12,746 bases of DNA from Bacteroidia bacterium. Its GTDB lineage: Bacteria > Bacteroidota > Bacteroidia > Bacteroidales > Azobacteroidaceae. A program made the translations under genes and the position numbers. Positions 1-6,400 of the stretch are shown here, piece by piece. The stretch lies in assembly GCA_025996865.1 (NCBI GenBank), contig BNTV01000127.1, positions 1 to 12,746 of the forward strand, in the 5' to 3' direction. How positions within the stretch are numbered: position 1 is the first letter of the stretch; every line of letters starts with the position of its first letter. The notes beneath the pieces were generated by a model. That model was not told the origin of the DNA. It searched no databases and saw only the letters and a program-made list of their open reading frames with translations.

Positions 1-30
1 ATGTCGAGAAAAACAAATTAATTAACATAA

Positions 31-86
31 AAAATGAGCAAAACTCTTCACTGTTGTGAAAATAATTCGCAACAGAAAATGAGCAA
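31..86. repeat. Hairpin flanked by 11-bp direct repeats
   Basis: An inverted repeat pairs 51-60 with 66-75: a 10-bp stem with a single G.U pair and a 5-nt loop. It lies between two copies of AAAATGAGCAA at 31-41 and 76-86. On the minus strand the hairpin is followed about 20 nt later by a T-run, so it could end a leftward transcript, but the T-run is too far away for a classical intrinsic terminator. The direct repeats could also be a target-site duplication around a very small insertion. Function is unknown. Confidence 0.35.
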
Positions 87-203
87 GAAGTTAATGATAA
101 ACAGTTATTGTCCAAACGAAATTCTATTAATGAAAAGATAAAGCTACGCTTCTCCAGTCCCAATGGATATGGTTTATGAAAGAATTTTTGTAAAAGCGCG
201 GGG

Positions 204-235
204 CAAAATTACACAATAAATTTGAAAGATGCAAG
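204..235 (-). promoter_or_regulatory. Candidate leftward Bacteroidota promoter
   Basis: Read on the minus strand, TAATTTTG (204-211) matches the TAnnTTTG -7 consensus, and CTTG (232-235) sits 20 nt upstream where TTTG is expected. It would drive transcription toward the left edge of the window. The only leftward start I see is an ATG at 28-26 opening a frame that leaves the window after nine codons (MLINLFFST), so neither a gene nor an RNA product can be confirmed. Confidence 0.4.
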
Positions 236-241
236 TAAATT

Positions 242-319
242 TTAATTAGTTTTCGGCAATTCCTCAACAAATTTAATGATGCGCGGATATTTATAAGGAG
301 CCGTATGGGTTAATATTTC
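242..319 (-). pseudogene. Relic of AMP-forming acyl-CoA synthetase C-terminus
   Basis: The minus strand between about 319 and the TAA at 244-242 reads EILTHTAPYKYPRIIKFVEE and then LPKTN and a stop. The string TAPYKYPR...FVEELPKT is the hallmark C-terminal subdomain of AMP-forming acyl-CoA synthetases (medium-chain acyl-CoA/benzoate-CoA ligase type). In intact enzymes it continues as ISGKIRR and carries the catalytic lysine. Here the frame stops right after PKT, and the other ~500 residues of the enzyme are absent: upstream, the same frame meets a stop inside the toxin gene. This is therefore a short degraded remnant, not a functional gene. It lies immediately downstream of the toxin stop codon, which suggests the toxin-antitoxin cassette was inserted into, or rearranged against, a former synthetase gene. 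The family match rests on motif recognition only. Confidence 0.65.
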
Positions 320-333
320 AATTGCAAAAATAA

Positions 334-645
334 TTAGGATTCGGTAATCAACGACGATGCAATCACACGATGTATAAAAACCGTATTATCATCGTTTATG
401 GTATAAAGAACCGCCATTTTTTTATAGTTGACACGGCGCACATTTAGTCCGTACTCTAACAAAGAGAGATTGAATCGTATCGGGTAGGCTTCAGGATTTT
501 TTACCATTTTATTGATGGTTTTGATAATTCCTTGTACATAGCGAAATGCTGTTATTGGAGAACCATATTCTTCTGTAATGGCATAAGCTAAACTTTTGAG
601 GTCGCTATTTGCCTCATCAGAATAAGATAGGCTATATTGGCTCAT
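334..645 (-). CDS. Type II toxin, RelE/ParE superfamily
   Basis: This 103-residue protein has the size and layout of ParE/RelE-fold toxins. Its N-terminal segment reads YSLSYSDEANSDLKSLAYAI. A helical segment follows (SPITAFRYVQGIIKTINKMV), then a basic strand with the GLNVRRVNYKKMAVLYTI pattern, and the terminal strand VFIHRVIASSLI that usually closes the fold. Family members either poison DNA gyrase (ParE) or cleave ribosome-bound mRNA (RelE); the sequence alone does not say which. It is the second gene of a two-gene operon, and its ATG overlaps the antitoxin stop by 4 bp (ATGA), so the two are translationally coupled. The C-terminus ends where relatives end, so the protein looks complete and possibly active. 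An acyl-CoA synthetase relic follows directly downstream. Confidence 0.85.
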   Translation of the reverse strand: MSQYSLSYSDEANSDLKSLAYAITEEYGSPITAFRYVQGIIKTINKMVKNPEAYPIRFNLSLLEYGLNVRRVNYKKMAVLYTINDDNTVFIHRVIASSLITES

Positions 646-854
646 AGGTCAAATTTAAAATCAGTACCGTAATGTTCATTTAATATACTTTCTACCATTT
701 CCCAAACCTCCTCATGGGTATAGGTTTTTTCGGCTATCTTTTCCGATGTCGGATAGTTTAACTTTACAGACCGTTTGTGTCGCTCTAATTCATTGACAAT
801 ACGTCTCCCGGTAGGGGTAGCGACATCTATTTCAGCGGTTACGATTGTGTTCAT
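642..854 (-). CDS. Antitoxin of the RelE/ParE-type module
   Basis: This is a 70-residue protein upstream of, and overlapping by 4 bp, a RelE/ParE-like toxin, which is the canonical antitoxin-first order. The N-terminus (TIVTAEIDVATPTGRRIVNE) probably forms a strand and helix used for dimerisation or DNA binding. The acidic, aromatic C-terminal half (THEEVWEMVESILNEHYGTD) is a good candidate for the segment that wraps and neutralises the toxin. I recognise no named DNA-binding fold such as RHH, HTH or AbrB with confidence, so the call rests mainly on gene order, size and coupling. A full Bacteroidota promoter lies upstream (885-916), with tandem repeats (866-883) between promoter and start that could be the autoregulatory operator. 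Confidence 0.75.
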   Translation of the reverse strand: MNTIVTAEIDVATPTGRRIVNELERHKRSVKLNYPTSEKIAEKTYTHEEVWEMVESILNEHYGTDFKFDL

Positions 855-865
855 ATTATCTAAAT

Positions 866-883
866 TTTATGCTATTTATGCTG
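866..883 (-). promoter_or_regulatory. Tandem 9-mer, candidate antitoxin operator
   Basis: On the minus strand this stretch reads AGCATAAAT followed by AGCATAAAA, a direct tandem repeat located just after the -7 box and before the antitoxin ATG. Type II antitoxins commonly autorepress by binding repeats at this position. The operator role is inferred from location only. Confidence 0.4.
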
Positions 884-884
884 T

Positions 885-916
885 CAAAGGTAATTTTTTT
901 TTATCAATAAAACAAA
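885..916 (-). promoter_or_regulatory. Promoter of the toxin-antitoxin operon
   Basis: The minus strand carries TTTG (916-913), a 20-nt spacer, and TACCTTTG (892-885). This matches the Bacteroidota primary-sigma consensus TTTG-N19-21-TAnnTTTG. It implies a leader of roughly 20-25 nt before the antitoxin ATG at 854. It is the best-formed promoter in the window. Confidence 0.75.
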
Positions 917-930
917 CATTATATTAACAA

Positions 931-1052
931 GGGTGGACGACAAATTTCCCAGTTTTACCGTCCTGTCGACTAAGCCAACGAGGAACGAGGAGGCGCATGG
1001 AAACATCTACCGATAATCGTTAAACACTAATTGGGAAATTTGTCGTACACCC
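931..1052. mobile_element. MITE-like element with 21-bp terminal inverted repeats
   Basis: The segments 931-951 and 1032-1052 are inverted copies of each other with one mismatch in 21 bp (shared core ACGACAAATTTCCCA and its complement). They enclose 80 bp with no coding potential. The interior has a GTCGAC palindrome (966-971) and a tandem AACGAGG AACGAGG (977-990). The whole 122-bp unit could fold into a long-stemmed hairpin. The structure fits a miniature inverted-repeat element mobilised in trans by a transposase encoded elsewhere. No target-site duplication is obvious at the outer edges. Alternatives are a REP-like palindrome or a structured RNA. I do not recognise a named IS family. Confidence 0.6.
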
Positions 1053-1244
1053 CGGATTTCCGCCTGACTTCCTTTTTTTCCGCAAATGATAAAAAATGGT
1101 TATTTTTGTTCTCGGAAATGACTTGCGGATATGAAACCGTCAGTGTTTGATGATAATCGTTGTTATAAATAATTTTGAAGAAATTACCTTCCAAATCGAA
1201 AAAGAATGAAATAAATACCGAATACCGGGATAAATTGCTCGAAT

Positions 1245-1260
1245 TTTAAGGTTTGCCCTG
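1245..1260 (+). repeat. 16-bp inverted repeat, left copy
   Basis: TTTAAGGTTTGCCCTG here is the exact reverse complement of 1827-1842, on the other side of the lipoprotein gene. The right copy is part of a hairpin and this one is not. It may be the edge of a small cassette or a dispersed repeat. Confidence 0.5.
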
Positions 1261-1304
1261 AGGTTAAAAACAAAAAAAATCGATATTATTTATAAAAAAA
1301 TACT

Positions 1305-1312
1305 TATCTTTG
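1305..1312 (+). promoter_or_regulatory. Promoter -7 box of the NlpE-like lipoprotein gene
   Basis: TATCTTTG matches TAnnTTTG and lies 45 nt before the ATG at 1358. No clear TTTG -33 partner is visible upstream, where the sequence is an A/T-rich run. The leader just before the ATG is A-rich (AAAAGAAA), as is usual for this phylum. Confidence 0.6.
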
Positions 1313-1357
1313 TAAATTATTTATATTTAGTATTCATTCATTTAAACTTAAAAGAAA

Positions 1358-1810
1358 ATGAAAAAAATATTTTTTTCAATAGTTGCCGTTGCCGTTTTAT
1401 CGGTAGCAAGCTTTGTGTCGTGTGGCGGCGGACAGCAGAAGAAGTCGGAAGAGGTTGTTGTCACCAGTATGGCCGACAACTCGCGCACCAGTTTGAATTG
1501 GGAAGGCAAGTACACGGGCGTTATCCCCTGTGCCGATTGCGAGGGCATCAAAGTAACCATTGTGTTGAATCCAAGCACTTATGAGCTGTCTTATCTCTAT
1601 CTCGGTACGCAAGACAGCACTCTTACGCAGATTGTGGGCGATTTTTCGTGGGATGAAACAGGCAGCATTGTCAACCTGAAAAACGACGCGGGCATTCCGC
1701 CTTATTACCAAGTAGGCGAAAACAAGTTGACACAACTGGATATGAAAAGCAATCGCATCACAGGTAAACTTGCAGACAAGTATATTTTGACGCAAACGCC
1801 TGCGAAGTAA
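1358..1810 (+). CDS. NlpE N-domain lipoprotein
   Basis: This 150-residue secreted lipoprotein has a lipoprotein signal peptide at residues 1-21 with lipobox FVSC. Cys22 would be acylated and is followed by GGG. The mature protein matches the NlpE N-terminal domain (copper-resistance/envelope-sensor family): WEGKYTGVIPCADCEGI around residues 48-64 with the family's CxxC (Cys58, Cys61), then a FSWDETGSIV strand, the NKLTQLDMKSNRI segment and the closing LADKYILTQ. In enterobacteria NlpE senses surface contact and envelope or redox stress through Cpx. Bacteroidota single-domain versions are of unknown role, so only the fold and outer-envelope location can be claimed. The E. coli protein has a second OB-like domain, which is absent here. 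It is transcribed alone from its own promoter. A hairpin follows the stop, and a 16-bp inverted repeat brackets the gene. Its sequence looks richer in G+C than the operon that follows. Confidence 0.88.
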   Translation: MKKIFFSIVAVAVLSVASFVSCGGGQQKKSEEVVVTSMADNSRTSLNWEGKYTGVIPCADCEGIKVTIVLNPSTYELSYLYLGTQDSTLTQIVGDFSWDETGSIVNLKNDAGIPPYYQVGENKLTQLDMKSNRITGKLADKYILTQTPAK

Positions 1811-1826
1811 TTCCGCATTGATGAAC

Positions 1827-1852
1827 CAGGGCAAACCTTAAAGTTTGCCCTG
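1827..1852 (+). terminator. Hairpin downstream of the lipoprotein gene
   Basis: A 10-bp perfect stem (1827-1836 with 1843-1852) with loop CTTAAA begins 17 nt after the stop codon. No T-tract follows, so it may be a weak or bidirectional terminator or an mRNA-stabilising hairpin. Its left arm plus loop (1827-1842) is the exact inverse of 1245-1260. Confidence 0.45.
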
Positions 1853-1922
1853 ATCGTTACCCATTTATACTTCTCTTGCGGGTAAAATTGTGTTTTTTAG
1901 AGGATTGTACGGAAATTTTTCG

Positions 1923-1930
1923 TACTTTTG
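1923..1930 (+). promoter_or_regulatory. Promoter -7 box of the polyene-type operon
   Basis: TACTTTTG matches TAnnTTTG and lies 20 nt before the ATG at 1950, giving a very short leader that ends in GAGAGAAA. No strong TTTG is seen 19-21 nt upstream. The position implies that the operon, as it stands here, starts with the dehydratase gene. Confidence 0.55.
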
Positions 1931-1949
1931 CACTCAAATTTGAGAGAAA

Positions 1950-2318
1950 ATGTTGTTAAACACGTTTTATATCGTCGAAAAAACAGAAATAAAGGAACAT
2001 TTAACCATTGTTTCCGTGAAAATTAACCGGAATCACGCCGTATTTGCCGGCCATTTTCCGGAACAAGCCGTAATTCCCGGCGTGTTTTCTCTGCAAATGC
2101 TCAAAGAATGTCTGGAAAACTTGGTTCAGCAGAAACTGCAATATGCCGAATTGATGAACTGCAAATTCTCACAAGTCATTATTCCTGCTGAAAATCAGAT
2201 ACTTGACTTGGAGTACAATTATGAATGGGAAAATGAATACCTTCTCCTGAAAACCGCTGTAAAAGAAGGCGAAAACACCAAACTTTCTCTCAAAGCCAAA
2301 CTGATTCCGGTCGTATGA
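1950..2318 (+). CDS. Hot-dog 3-hydroxyacyl-ACP dehydratase-like protein (FabZ/FabA-like)
   Basis: This 122-residue single hot-dog domain carries the FabZ/FabA signature AGHFPEQAVIPGV at residues 33-45, with His35 as the catalytic histidine. In FabZ the catalytic acid is a Glu a short way along the following helix (GHFPxxPVMPGVLxxE). The aligned position here is Gln49, and a Glu occurs only four residues later (Glu53), so the chemistry may differ or the acid may have shifted. The family dehydrates 3-hydroxyacyl-ACP during chain extension. Dehydratase homologues of this kind occur in aryl-polyene/flexirubin clusters, where repeated ketoreduction and dehydration without enoyl reduction builds the conjugated chain. 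It is first in the operon, and its stop overlaps the next ATG by 4 bp (2315-2318). Role inferred from motif and neighbours. Confidence 0.8.
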   Translation: MLLNTFYIVEKTEIKEHLTIVSVKINRNHAVFAGHFPEQAVIPGVFSLQMLKECLENLVQQKLQYAELMNCKFSQVIIPAENQILDLEYNYEWENEYLLLKTAVKEGENTKLSLKAKLIPVV

Positions 2319-3484
2319 AAAATTTTCCTGAAATCACCAACCACTTGAATGTGTGCGTCATTGTACCGACTTACAACAACGAAAAAACGCTGGCTTCAGT
2401 CATTACTGAATTAAAGGCTTACTCTTACCCTGTTATTGTTGTCAATGATGGTTCAACCGACTCTACTGCAAGCATTTTAAGTGCGATGGAAGAAATCACG
2501 GTCTGCTCTTATCCCGAAAATCAAGGAAAAGGTTTCGCTTTGCAAACCGGATTCAAAAAGGCGGTCGAATTGGACTTCGATTATGCCCTGACAATTGATA
2601 GCGACGGACAACACAACCCTTCGGACATTCCCGTTTTGTTGGAAAAATCGGCGGAAAACCCCAACGCCATCATCATCGGCGCCCGCAATTTGCAGGAAAA
2701 AAATATGCCGGGCAAAAATACTTTTGCCAATAAATTCGCCAATTTCTGGTTTCTGATTGAAACGGGTAAAAAACTGCCGGATACGCAATCCGGGTTCCGT
2801 ATTTATCCGCTGAAACAAATAGTTAACCGAAAATATTTTACAAAGCATTATGATTTTGAACTGGAAGTTTTGGTGCGTTCCGTTTGGCAAGGACTTCCTG
2901 TAATTCCGGTTCCAATCCGGGTTTTTTACGCACCGAAAACGGAGCAGATTTCGCATTTCAGGCCTGTCCTGGATTTTACACGAATCAGCATTTTGAATAC
3001 CTTTTTGGTTCTGATTGCTTTATTTTGGGTAAAACCTTTTGCATTCGCCCACAGCATCAATAAAAAAAATGTAAAAACTTTTTTTAAGGAGCACATTCTG
3101 GCGTCAAATTATTCCAATCTGCAAATCACGTTGTCTGTCATGTTGGGAATTTTTTTGGGAATTATCCCCATCTGGGGCTATCAAATGCTGGTAGCATACG
3201 GGTTGGCTCATGTCTTTAAATTGAACAGAGTCATTGCTTTAGTGGCTTCCAACATCAGTATTCCGCCAATGCTTCCGTTTATTCTCTATGGAAGTTTTGC
3301 TACCGGTGCATGGGTTTTGGGAAAACCTTTCAAGCTGAATCTGAGCCATATCACTTTCGTGACGATGAAACAGGATATTATACAATACATTATCGGTAGT
3401 ATTTTGTTGGCAATCATTTCCGCAATTGCCTTTGGGATAATCACCTGTTTATTGTTAAGCATTTTCCGTAAAATAAAGTCATGA
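2315..3484 (+). CDS. GT2 glycosyltransferase fused to DUF2062 membrane domain
   Basis: This is a 389-residue two-part protein. Residues about 12-230 form a GT-A glycosyltransferase of family 2: VCVIVPTYNNE near the start, VVNDGSTDST at 42-51, the metal-binding DSDGQH at 95-100, and DTQSGFRIY further on, as in DPM1/polyprenyl-phosphate sugar transferases. A hydrophobic segment follows (about 226-245, NTFLVLIALFWV). The C-terminal ~140 residues match DUF2062, with GIFLGIIPIWGYQ and a later ASNISIPPMLPF loop between membrane helices. The catalytic domain is therefore held at the inner membrane facing the cytoplasm. GT2-DUF2062 proteins are regular members of Bacteroidota aryl-polyene/flexirubin clusters, where they probably glycosylate the lipid anchor or its precursor; the sugar and acceptor are unknown. 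The gene overlaps both neighbours by 4 bp, so translation is coupled. Confidence 0.85.
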   Translation: MKNFPEITNHLNVCVIVPTYNNEKTLASVITELKAYSYPVIVVNDGSTDSTASILSAMEEITVCSYPENQGKGFALQTGFKKAVELDFDYALTIDSDGQHNPSDIPVLLEKSAENPNAIIIGARNLQEKNMPGKNTFANKFANFWFLIETGKKLPDTQSGFRIYPLKQIVNRKYFTKHYDFELEVLVRSVWQGLPVIPVPIRVFYAPKTEQISHFRPVLDFTRISILNTFLVLIALFWVKPFAFAHSINKKNVKTFFKEHILASNYSNLQITLSVMLGIFLGIIPIWGYQMLVAYGLAHVFKLNRVIALVASNISIPPMLPFILYGSFATGAWVLGKPFKLNLSHITFVTMKQDIIQYIIGSILLAIISAIAFGIITCLLLSIFRKIKS

Positions 3485-6400
3485 TTCGATTCTTTCTCTT
3501 AATCCATCGGTTTTTTGACAAACGTAAAATACTGTTATTCGGTATCTTACTGTTGATTTTCGGACTCATGATTTACCAAGCCCTGCAAGTTCGTTTTGTC
3601 GAGGATATTAACAGTTTTATGCCGCAGGCAAAAAACGCCGAAAACATCAGCGAAGTTTTCAAACACCTCAAAGTCAAGGACAAAATTATACTGATGTACT
3701 TTCCGAAAAATAAGCAAGACTCCATTTCCCCGGAAATGCTGATTAAAACCTGTGACACCTTTTTGGATTCGCTGCAAACATCGAAAACCGGTAAATCGCA
3801 TATTAAAAGCGTTTTATCGAAAATTGACGCAGGAATTACAGACAAAGCCTGCCAATACATCGCCGATAATCTTCCGGTTTTTCTTGACACTGCCGATTAC
3901 AAGCGGATTGATTCCTTACTTTTGCCCGTAAATCTGGATAAACGGCTCATGAACAACTATTACTACTTAACTTCACCTTTGAGCCTGATTTCCAAAAAAT
4001 ACATTCTCGGCGACCCTTTAGGCTTGACAAGCAACACATTAAATCATTTTAACAATCTGCAATTATCCTTGCAATACGACATTTACAACGACCATATTTT
4101 TTCTTTCGACCGGAAAACATTGATTGCTTTTATTTCCCCTGTTTTTCCCGCAGGAAACATTTCCGATAATGAAGTCTTGATTCAAAATATTGAATCACAA
4201 ATCAATACATTTAAGCAAACATATCCCGACATTCAAATTTCGTATTTCGGGGGAATTCCTGTTGCTGCGTATAATGCCCGGCAAATCAAGGCGGATTCGA
4301 TGCTGTCCTTACTGATTACAGTCGTTTTAGTTACGGCAATTGTGCTTTTCGCTTTCCGTCGAAAATCGGCTATCTTTCTGATTTTGTTACCGGTAGTTTT
4401 TGGCGGATTGTTTGCTTTGGCCATCCTGAGTTTGATTCAGGGAAGTATTTCCCTGATTGCGGTTGGCGCCGGTTCAATCGTACTCGGTGTCGCATTAAGT
4501 TATTCTATTCATGTGTTTTGCCATTCTCTACACGTACATTCGCCCGAACAGGTTATCCGGGAATTGGCTTATCCGATGACGATTGGAAGTTTCACAACCA
4601 TTGGCGGTTTTGCAGGACTGACGTTCGCCGGTTCGGCTGTTTTGCACGATTTGGGATTGTTTGCCTGCTTGGCTCTGATTGGAACAACGGTTTTCTGTCT
4701 GGTTTTCCTGCCGCATTTCTTGGTTTTTAAGCCGCAAAAAAGCAATGTTGTCATGCGTGTGATTGAAAAAATAAATGCTTATTCCTACGAGAAAAACAAG
4801 TATTTATTGATTGGTATTGCGCTTGTTACCATTGTCTGCCTTTTCTTTTGCAATCAGGTCAGATTCAATTCCGACATGAACCGGTTGAGTTTAATGACCA
4901 AAGAATTTCAAGATGCCGAAAACCGCTTGGAAAGCAGTTTTCAGGATAAATACAAAACCGTTTACTTCGTAAGCGTTGGCAAAAACATGGACGAAGCCCT
5001 GAAAAATTATTCCGCTTTGAATCTTCATTTAAATCAATTAAAAGACAAAGGATTAATTAAAGAAGTTTCTTCAGCCGAAAAACTTTTGGTCTCGCCACAG
5101 GAACAAACCGGAAAAATTAAGCAGTGGAAACAATACTGGACGCCTGAAAAAAAAGCCGAATTGGAACATAACTTGTTAGAATCAGGAGAGAAATACGGTT
5201 TTAAATCCGAATCTTTCAATAACTTCAAAAAGATTCTTGATAAAGATTATTCACCCATTGATTACGGTTCGGAAACATTTACCAACGATAACTTATTGAA
5301 CGACTGGATAGATGCTTCGTCTTCCATCCCAATGGCCGTTGCACAAGTCCGGATGACGGAAGCGGACAAAGCGGAAGTTTACCGCTCATTCGAAAACACC
5401 GGCGACATGGTAATTCTCGACAAACCGTATTTTGCCGCTAAAATGGCCGACGCCGTTGATACCGATTTCAATACCATATTATATATAGTGTCCATTTTGG
5501 TATTCATTTCCCTGTTCATTTCCTACGGAAGAATAGAAATTACGCTGATAACGTTCCTACCCATGGCTATCAGCTGGATTATCATCTTGGGAATCATGGC
5601 TTTATTAGACATTGAATTTAACATTGTCAATATCATCATTTCGACATTTATTTTCGGAATCGGGGACGATTTCAGCATTTTTATTACCGACGGTTTGCTT
5701 TCGGAATACAAAACCGGAAAAAAATTGCTGCAAGCGCACAAAGTTTCCATCTTCTTTTCCGCCTTTACGGTAATCGTAGGACCCGGCGCTTTGATTTTCT
5801 CAAAACATCCTGTGTTGCAATCCATTGCCGTAACTTCCATGATTGGTATGATAACGGTTATTTTAGTTTCTTTTACCGTCCAACCGTATATCTTCCGGCT
5901 GTTCATTTCGGGACGAACGGAGAAAGGGAAGTTTCCGCATACTTGGAAAAGCTTGTTGTTGACCGGTTTGGCTTTGGGATTATTTGCTTTCGGAAGTCTG
6001 CTCTTTACTTTGCTCAGTTACCTCCTGATTATTGTTCCGGTATCCGAAGAAAAGAAAAAGAATTTTTTCCATGCCCAAATCTATTATTTTGCCAAAAGCC
6101 TGATGTACATAATGTGTAACGAGAAAAAGCTGTTTGCCAATCCTTCCGGAGAAACTTTTGAAAAACCGGCTATTATCATTGCCAATCACCAATCGGTAAT
6201 TGATATTTTGCAAATATTATCTTTGCACAAAAAAATAATTATGATTACCAAATCGTGGATAATCAAGTCTCCTGTTTTCGGACGGGTGGCGCGTTATGCC
6301 GATTTTGCGGACATTACCGAAGGATGGGAACATTCGTCCGGCCGGATTGAAAAAAACCTTCAAGCCGGTTATTCCATTGCGATTTTTCCTGAAGGTTCGC

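Larger units (their letters stand above)
1053..1357. other. Non-coding stretch upstream of the lipoprotein gene
   Basis: I see no supportable gene here. A stop-free minus frame (1245-1027) lacks any ATG and ends inside the MITE-like repeat. A TATTTTTG box (1101-1108) precedes a 13-codon frame (ATG 1131, stop 1172), too short to call. The stretch also holds one copy of a 16-bp repeat (1245-1260) and the promoter of the lipoprotein gene (1305-1312). Confidence 0.5.

Noticed and set aside
120..180. Possible tRNA or other structured RNA end in the left flank
   Set aside because: A short GC-richer patch is present, but I could not pair an acceptor stem or find a T-loop or anticodon arm.
1131..1172. 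Thirteen-codon frame MKPSVFDDNRCYK after a TATTTTTG box
   Set aside because: Too short to support as a gene and no recognisable family. The box lacks a -33 partner.
1027..1245. Stop-free minus-strand frame of about 72 codons upstream of the lipoprotein gene
   Set aside because: It contains no ATG and no plausible alternative start with a leader. It is rich in F, N and S from A/T-rich sequence and ends inside the MITE-like repeat. Most likely chance or very old debris.
1397..1834. Long minus-strand frame opposite the NlpE-like gene
   Set aside because: It is the antisense shadow of a clear lipoprotein gene with signal peptide and family motifs. The encoded peptide resembles nothing.
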